Shown here: in pieces, positions 1 through 9,100 of the stretch
Numbering within the stretch: position 1 is the stretch's first letter
Layout of the letters: each line of letters opens with the position of its first letter
Assembly: GCF_024362695.1 (NCBI RefSeq)
Contig: NC_065426.1
Coordinates: 10,446,236-10,510,235 of the forward strand
Direction of reading: 5' to 3'
From: Pectinophora gossypiella
Taxonomy: Eukaryota; Arthropoda; Insecta; Lepidoptera; Gelechiidae
Length of the DNA: 64,000 nt
Notes under the pieces: generated by a model
What the model was told of the DNA's origin: nothing
The model's database searches: none
What the model saw: the letters and a program-made list of their open reading frames with translations, nothing else
Program-made: the position numbers and the translations under genes

Positions 1-93
1 AGGAATTTCTCAATTCCCAATTTCCCCAATTTTTCACGAAAAAATTATATGACAGTCGCCACCAAACTTGACACATTTTGATATTCACCCATT
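1..93. mobile_element. TA1 MITE, right part only, cut by window edge
   Basis: The sequence matches the right arm of the TA1 element at 61717-62185, including the block that reads into a Phe/Pro-like AT-rich stem and the terminal part ending near position 93. It lacks the retroelement insertion found in the 61.8 kb copy, so it serves as an empty-site reference. The left part is outside the window. Confidence 0.7.
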
Positions 94-133
94 TAAAGAA
101 TGGAATTAACTACTTGGCCGGATTTGGTTCCAG

Positions 134-3100
134 ATACAGGGTGTACTCCAGTCAAATGTACCCGATGAGTATGACAGATATGCGGCTGATAGACAGCAAG
201 ATATCGCCCACTTGGTGCCAGGTAGGTGTGTACTTTACTCTCTCTACACATAGCATACGCTCACGACCTCCGTGGTCCAGTGGTCCATTGGGCTCACGAT
301 CCGGAGGTCCCGGGTTTCCCGGTGGGGACACATCACAAAAATTACTTTGTGGTCCCTAGTTTGGTTAGGACATTACTGGCTGATCACCAGATTGGCCGAA
401 AGTAAGATGATCCGTGCTTCAGAAACCACGTCAAGCCGTTGGTTCCGGTTGTTACTTACTGATGTAAGTAGTCGTTACATGAGCCATGTCAGGGGTTTGG
501 CAGTTCAATAGTAACCCTGACACCAGGGTTGATGAGGTTGGTACTCCACCTCACAACCCACATGATAGAAGAAGAAGAGCTCACGACAATATAAAAAATG
601 GGGTAGACAGACATCCATCGCGAGATTTAACAGATTGACAGAACTAGGGATTGGCATTAAGTAACACTGATGGAAGTGGGGAGCCACGTCTAAAATATAC
701 AATATTACTAGGTCTGTGAGGTTTATAAACTGTTTTCACAATATAATATTACAATATAGTTATTGATAATAATGTAAAGTAATTAGGTAGGTATATTCTT
801 ATCTTTTTCCTTGTTCTACGCATAATAAGGGTCTGTGCCCGTGAGTTATACTTTTATAAACACGTTTTTTAAGACATGGGAGCAAATAAAAAATATATCG
901 TCGTCTTATAAAGAAAACAACACATGCGCATTTTTGAAAAAAGTGTCATTTTTTCAAATTTTTAAAATACGACCCGAATTGACCCGGTTGGAAAGTGCTC
1001 AATATGATGGAGGCGTTCCCTCAAAAAAAAAGAAAAATTACATTCTGATGTTACAAATCAAATCAAAATTGTGTTTATTATCAGAAATAATATAAAAACA
1101 AAAGAAGGCATTGTTTAAGGCAGGGTACAATATAAGTTTTAAGTAAGTACTTTAAAACTTACATGCTAGTTTCTATTCAGGTAAAAACTGGAGGGTTAAA
1201 ATGGCCACATCGAAGCAAATCATCTAAGAAAGCAATATGTGGCCATTTTAACCCCCCTGGTGCCAATTTTACTCGGTATTAAATTAATTAAAAGGTATTG
1301 TTAGGTGTTAGGTTTAGTTAAAGAAAATCACATCGGAATGTGATTTTTACCGACTTCAAAAAAGGAGGAGGTTCTCAATTCGACCGATTTTTTTTTTAAA
1401 GGTGCTAACGTGAGTTTCACTATAAGCACACCCCGATACTTTTTATTTTCATTACATTTTTGTCTGCCATACGCAATAATAATAATAGTGAAGACTTCGA
1501 AAACGCCTTTTTGTTCAGCAAAGAAGTGAATGCAAGCGTGTTATGTCTGTCTGTATGTGGGCCACTCTACAGCTCCAAGACAACCTATTAACGCCGCGCT
1601 GATAAAGTTTATCACCGCGTGTCGCGCGAGATAAAACATTATTGTATTAGATGTCAAGACATGAACACAAATACTTTAAATGTATGTTTTAGAAAGTGAA
1701 GATAATGGCCCCGATTCCTGGAGACACCGTCTAATTTTATTTTAAGTTATATCCGTCATTTTCATATCCGTCGAAAAGGAAAGGGACGGATGATTCACAG
1801 CTCTTAATTTTAGGAAGAATGAGTAAATGAACGTGTCGGGTTATTGACTGATGTAAAATTTTTAGACGGTTGGTTTAGATTTGTGCTTAAAATTGACGTG
1901 TGTTCCATAAATTTTATGCTTGTCGATTACCCGTCCCTTTCCTTTTCGGCGGATAAGAAAATGACCGATATAACTTAAAATAAAATTAGATGGTATTTAC
2001 AGGAATTAGCACCAATGTAAGTAAACGGATAAGCGGAAACTTAAACAAGAACAGAATAAGGAATAATACTACGTATAGAACGGCAACTCTCCGCTCCCCA
2101 CCAGCGGCTGAGCTAGGTGTACCTCACCCCTCCTCGGACATAGTTTAGTCTTCAATTGTATGGCGTCAGACGTCACACACACAGGTGCGCGTGTACGATA
2201 ACGTCAATGTGTGGTGTCTGTGTAAAACGAGGTTGTTTGTATGAAGAGTCCGGGGTGTGGCAATAGTTAAAGCAAGGTATTCCATCGCAGCCGTCCTTTT
2301 GAGTATTTCATAACCATCTCAGACATAGAATATTATAGTGTTTTAGATTTGAAAACAAAATGGGAACTACTCTAGTCAAAGTGATATTCGGTTACGCTTT
2401 TTTTTAGACGTGACTTATTGTAGATTTGCCGCAGATGCCATTAACTACTTGGCGGGACAAATGGAGAGCGCTAAGGGCTCTCACACGGTACAAAATTTAA
2501 GACAACAGACCTGAGGTACCCAGTTGGGCGCGGAGCTCGACTCAGGACGTCTTCTGAGAGGATACTTATTTGAAAGAATAAGCGGGTCGATAGCGATAAG
2601 TGCTGAATGAGGGAAATCTTCAACCACGCCGGCGGGGTCGGTATCGGGGTTCTGAAGTTTTTGGTGTCGCGAGCTGATTGGCCGCCTCTATCGCTAGAGT
2701 AATCGGGTCGTCGGGATCGTATATTACGTCCTTCGGACGACGATACTTTTCAGTACCGTCCCTGAGCGGGATATTCAGTTATGCGACATCATGAAATTCA
2801 ATAGGGTTTGGACTTAATAAACACATACAGTTCTACGATTTACGACAAGTGAAAATAATTTGTCTATCTGTTATCCACAGCGCCAAGTGGTCCGCTCGAA
2901 CGCGACATTCAACGCGTTCGTGGTCCCGTCCCAGCCCAGCTTGACGGACCAGCTGGTCCCCGTCTCCATGACGCGCCAGTTGGAGCTAGAGGACGACATG
3001 AAGGAGTACTGGGGGTTCTATCTGCTGCGGGGCTCCGCTGTCACCGTGTCTGCTTGTGTCAGGTACTTCTAGGTCAATTTTCAACTTGCAATCTTGTCCA

Positions 3101-6100
3101 GGGTTGATAAAGACCATCATTCTTGTATCGAGTGGTTTGTGAGGTGGATTACCAACCTCATCATCCCTGACAGGGTTATTATTGAGCCGCCAAAGACCGT
3201 ACATGGCTCACGTAACCAGTACTTACTTAGGTCGAACACTGATCTCAACCCACACGAGAGAGAAAGACCTTCAGCCCGGACTCCACCAAAGCATATAATA
3301 AGGAATAATACTACGTATAGAATGCCAATGAAACTCTCCGCCCCCCTCCCCCCCTCCTCGAACATACTTTAGTCTTCAATCGTATGGCGTCAGACGTCAC
3401 ACACACAGATGCGCGTGTACGATAACGTCAATGTGTAGTGTCTGTGTGAAACGAGGTGATTTGTATGAAGTGTCCGGGGTGTGCCAGAAGATATTATTAT
3501 GTCAATGTGACAGAAGACAACATTCTACAAATTGAACCTTGACAATTTTCACGAACAAAGACCATAGTAGCTATAGCGTAGCCTAATCTTTGATAACCGA
3601 TCCGAAAACAATACCATCTCTAAAGCCTCATAATAAGTTACTGTGACCGAAGAACAAAAGGTCTTCATATGTTATCATGAATAACATTAAATGACGTAAT
3701 AATTTAAATAAAGATATCCACATTCCCGAGAAATGCGTTATGGAGATATGTGACCTAACCTGTATTAGGCTGGTTTTCCTTTAGGGTTGAAAGATCAGGC
3801 ATTCGCTTCTGTAAAAAACTAGGTTAATGTAAACAACCAATCTTTAGGTTAGGTAAGCGGACCCCTAAAAAGGTATAATAACGCCAGGGAGATAGATAGA
3901 TTCTCCCTATTTTACCATATAAATATGGTTTCCACCTATCACGTTGGTCTAACAGAAAGCTGGGTTAGGTGTGGGTGCTTAGTTCATCTTGCGATGGATT
4001 ACCTATTGGGATATAGTCGGGAGGTTTTATTTTATATTTCTATAAAAATATATACTTATATTTGCATGCAGGGTGTTAGTGACATTGTAACGAAAACTTT
4101 GATGGGTGATTGAGACCAAGATTCTGAGTTGTTATCAAGTGGAATTTTCCATCGCAAAAGTATAGAATTGAAAATAATTGAAAGAAACACAAAAAGAATT
4201 AATTTTGCGGCGGGAAATTCCACTTGTTCAACTCGGAATCATGGTCTGAATCAAAATTTTCATTACGATGTGACTAACACCCTGTATGTTTACATATATA
4301 CGAGTATGGTTCCCCTCCACCCACAGGTGGCCAGGAGCGTCCCTCATCATGATCAAAGGCTACAAGCACCTCCAGAACTGCGCATACATAGGCGACGACT
4401 CCTCTGAGGAGCTAGATGAGCTGCTGGACGCCCACGCACTAGGACTGCTGTCCAACGACACCCTGCTGGAGAAGATACGCGAGCTGAAGAAGGTGGACGG
4501 GAAGGCTAATGATCCAGGTAAGCTGAAGGGACGCCCAGTTAAAGGGAGTAAAGAATAATATATGCTTGCGTGTAGAACGGATAACCCTTCAGAATAACAC
4601 ACCATAAGCTTACAACTACGCCACAAATGGTGTCAAGGGTGGATCCAGGGGGGGGGGGTTATGGGTGTCTCTACGGAGATAGGGTCACTCACGGCTGCAT
4701 CTCAATTGGGGTAGATAGATGTATCTACATCCAGCGTAGGATGAACTAAGTACGCCTCGCCGAGCTTTCTGTTATACCAACGTGATAGGTGGTGAGCCGT
4801 ATCGCCGTCTATAACCGTCGAGACAACTGCGTTAGTGAAAGCGACTTACTACTGTTATGTACTTACTACGTTCCCCAGAAACCATGAAGCGTCACAAAGC
4901 CGGAGTCAAATTCCACGATCCGAGCATCAAAGCCAACGCCACGTCGCCTGACCCTGTCCCGGCTGCTGACGTCACCGACCATGATCCACAGGTTAGGTTA
5001 CTAATTAAGATCTCTTCGATCTCTTTCTCATTCCGGTCTCATCCCGTTCTCATCTCTTTCTCATTCCGGTCTCATCCCGTTCCCATCTCGTTCTCATCTC
5101 GATCTCACCTCGTTCTCATCCCGTTCTCACCTAGTTCGCATCTTGTTCACACCTCGATCTCACCTTGTTCTCATCTCGATCTCATCCCGTTCTCATCTCT
5201 TTCTCATCCCGTTCTTATATCGATCTCACCTCGTTCTCATCTCGTTCTCATCCCGTTCTCATCTCTTTCTCATCCCGGTCTTATATCGATCTCACCTCGT
5301 TCTCATCTCGTTCTCATCCCGTTCTCATCTCTTTCTCATCCCGGTCTTTTCTCGATTTCACCTCGTTCTCATCTCGATCTCACCTCGTTCTCATCTCGTT
5401 CTCATCCCGTTCTCATCTCTTTCTAATCTCGTTCTCATCCCCTTCTCATCCCGTTCTCATCTCGGCCTCACCTCGTTCTCATCCCGTTGTCACCCCGTTC
5501 TCATCTCGTTTACATCTCGATCTCACCTCGTTCTCATCTCGTTCTCATCCCGTTCTCATCTCTTTCTCATCCCGTTCTTATCTCGATCTCACCTCGTTCT
5601 CATCCAGTTCTCATCTCATTGTCATTATTATACTTCCTACGTATATGTATTATACTGCTTATTCCTATTCTTATTCTTGGTAACACTCGGTTGGGAGAGA
5701 CATCTACGCAATTCTCTATCCGTCTATAACACATAACATAAACAACCTATATACGTCCCACTGCTGGGTAAAGACCTCCCCTCATTCAACCGGAGGGGGT
5801 ATGGAGCTCCACCACGCTGCTCCTGTGCGGGTTGGTGTCCGTCTGTAACTTCAGCAAAAATACCTTCCCAGGAACTCAAGCAGATCCTGGAACATCTCCA
5901 CGCCCTGCGCCAAGCTCAGAAGGACGAGTCATTGAAGTACTACCAGCCGCCGTCACATCTCATGTCTCTGCCCGCCCTGCATCGGCACAGGGACACTAAC
6001 GTCGACCGCGACGAAAGGAGGTGGCTGTCTTTTAAAGGTATATTTACTTAGTATCCTGGAAAACATTGCTACTTAAACGACGTCCGAGGTCCAATGATTG

Positions 6101-9100
6101 AGCGTTGGGCTCACAATCTGGAGGTGGTTCAAATCCCGGAGGGGACATATCACAAAAATCACTTTGTGATCATTAATTTAGTCAGGACATTACAGGCTGA
6201 TCACTCTATTGTCCGAAAACAAAGTGTTCTTCGGAAGGCATGTCTCGGTAACTAGTTACTGATGTAAGTATGTAGGCGTTACATGAACCATGTCAGGGGC
6301 TAATGGCGTCTCAATAATAACCCTGATGGATTGATAAAGTTGCGGTCATCCACCTCACAACCCACAGGATAGAAGAAGAGTCACTTATTATTCTCTTTAT
6401 TTTTATTTCGTTTTTCGAAATTAGGGCTTATTTACAACAACGTTTTTCCTACAGATATCGACGGTAACAGCGAACAGAACAACAATAAAAGGAAGAACAA
6501 TACACAAAAAATAAATGTAAAAACATATAATAGTGAAAAGGAAATCAACGATATAAACAGAAGACCTAAAATCCCAGTAACAGATAATAACAGTAACAAC
6601 ATTTTAATAGTCAACAAACAATTACAAAATATGACGATTGAAGATGTAAAAGAAAACAGGAAAGAAAACGCTGGGATTAAAACAGATGAGAAAAGTGTGA
6701 ATCTAGAAATTGTGGCACCTAAAACGGAAGACGGAAATAAAAAATCAGAGATTGTCGAGTCTAAAAGGAACGAAACAAATGACAACCAAGATATACTGCC
6801 CAAAGCAGACGAAAGACTTGAAAATTCGGATATTCTACTGCCTAAAGTGCACGTAAGAAATGAAGCTTCAGATATTGGACTGCTTAAGACGGATGACAAA
6901 AATGGGACTCCAGATATTGTAGTGGCTAAAACTGAAGATACAAATGATAATTCCAAAGTTGTTGTGACTGAAACAAACTATACACCTGCAGGCATTGCTG
7001 GTGAAGTGATAGATAATGGAAATGAGGTAAGATTTAAAAACATACAAGTCATTACTTATTGCTTATTAAGTTATATCTTATTATTATTAGTCATTCTTTA
7101 TTGCATACAAAGTTGCCCAAACTCCGTCAACCAACAGTAGAGAAGCGTGGTGGAGTATGCTCCTTACTCCTCCGGTGTATCATCACGGGTATGTTGTTAA
7201 CACTTAATGAGCTATGGGTTGATCTGATCCATCTTAAGACTTCGTGTCAACAGTGGCTGCAAGATGTCTTTGAGTACGTGTGGCTCTGCCCACCCCACTA
7301 GGTATTACGGGCGTGAGTTTATGTATGTATGTACAAAAGGAAAGTTACATTGTACTTAATCAAAATGTAGACATTAGATTAGCAATTATTGTATACACAC
7401 TAGATTAAATCATAAACATATACCTCCAAGGCAAATGTTTGTTCATAAATACTACAAGCTTTCTCTTCTCTTCTCTCTTCAACTTCTCTTCATCATCTAG
7501 TGTTATCGTGTTTGCATGGGGTCCGCTTACCTAACCTGAAGATGTCTTTCACAGAAGCAACTACCTGTCTAATCTTCCAACCGAAGGGAAAACCAACCCA
7601 ATACAGGTTAGGTCACATACCTCCGAAACATTTCTCGGGAATGTGGATTTCCTCGCAATGTCTTCCTTGAATTCGAAAATGATTGGTTTATTCGAACCTG
7701 CGACTTGGCAGTAAGAGTCTAGCGTTCTTCCAACTGGATGGGTTACCACGACTCAAATCATGAAGTTAAAAAAGCATTGGCTTTAGGTATACTTTTGCTT
7801 TCCGTTGAATAATTATTGTAAATTGTAACACGTCCATGAACCATGTTTTATGATAGGTAAACGATAGCGCATTATACAACATCTTGATAACATAAAACGT
7901 GTGTAAAGTTGGCATGATAAGATCTCAATTATTTAGATTATGGAAAACTACTTGCTTATTTGCTGTAATATTCTTGATAGCCCAGTCGGAAAAACACTTC
8001 ACTCTCACTAAAATATCACTGGATCTAATCCCAACACAGGCCTAAACCTAAACCAATAATATTCAAATTGGTTTTCAAATTCACGTGAAGGAAAACATCA
8101 TGAGGATTCAAATTCCCGAGAAATGCCTTTCGGAGGTATGTGACCTAACATGCATTAGGCTGCGTTTCCATTTGGGTTGGAAAGTCAGACCAGAAGTCGA
8201 TTTTGTAAAAAAAACCGGACCTGTCAAATCTTCAGGTCAGGTCGGACCCCGTGAAAAACGGGATAACGCTAGGAAGATAGATAGATAAAGAGCGTTGATT
8301 CCGCCGCGTGCGTTCGCATTATCTCGTTCTAGCAAATGACAGTTCTGCGTGAACGAAAAGGATAGATGCATAGGAAACTGGGATGCGACGTGGTAGAAGT
8401 AGTTTGATATAGGATCAAACTACATCTAGGCGAGACTAACGCGTAGAAATACGTCACTTTCAGGCAAGCCAATCAGGCGACGCTACTTCTAAAGAAGTAT
8501 TCGAAGACGTCCTACAAAAGCTGCAAGCTCTGGGAGACAGAGGCAAGCGAGTGCTGGTGAGGCTGCATGAGACCATGGGGGTCAAATACCAGGAGACGGT
8601 AAGCCTTCGTATATACAAGGTGTTAGTGTCAACGTAGCGAAAACTTAGAGGGATGATTCACACCTTGATTCTGAGTTAATATCAAGGGGAATTTACCGTC
8701 GCGAAACTCGTGAAAATGTTAGTGTTTTTTTTTTCTCATTCCACTCAGAGTCATGAGCAGAATCATCCCCCTCAGTATTCCGTGTATTGTGATTTTGGAG
8801 TCGACTGCTTTTGAATATATAGCTTTTGATCAGTCACTCACCTTAATGTCTTACTCAGTGTAATCCGTTTTATCTTTTTGGGGTCGGAACCTAAACTCAT
8901 TTTTTTACGGTGTTGCTGAATAATGGCCCTGACACTTACAGAAGTCTCACGAACGCATAATGTCAGCAGTGCGCGGCAGCGACGAGGAGCTGGACAGACT
9001 GCGACAGGTGCTGGTGGAAGCCATCGACGAGGAGAAATCGAGGACAACGAGACAGCGTAAGTCCTATTAGTTTATCTGGTAATACTACGTATAGAACGGC

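Noticed and set aside
835..1095. An 86-codon plus-strand frame as an upstream exon of the APD-type gene
   Set aside because: No family motif, poor splice context, and exon 1 joins exon 2 in frame without it.
4857..5736. Three overlapping plus-strand frames of 172-197 codons rich in Ser, His, Leu and Ile
   Set aside because: They are readings of the 12-bp minisatellite in different frames; only the first ~44 codons of one frame are a real exon (4879-4991).
6432..6956. A 174-codon minus-strand frame
   Set aside because: Antisense of the charged exon of the APD-type gene, whose splice sites and frame fit its neighbours.
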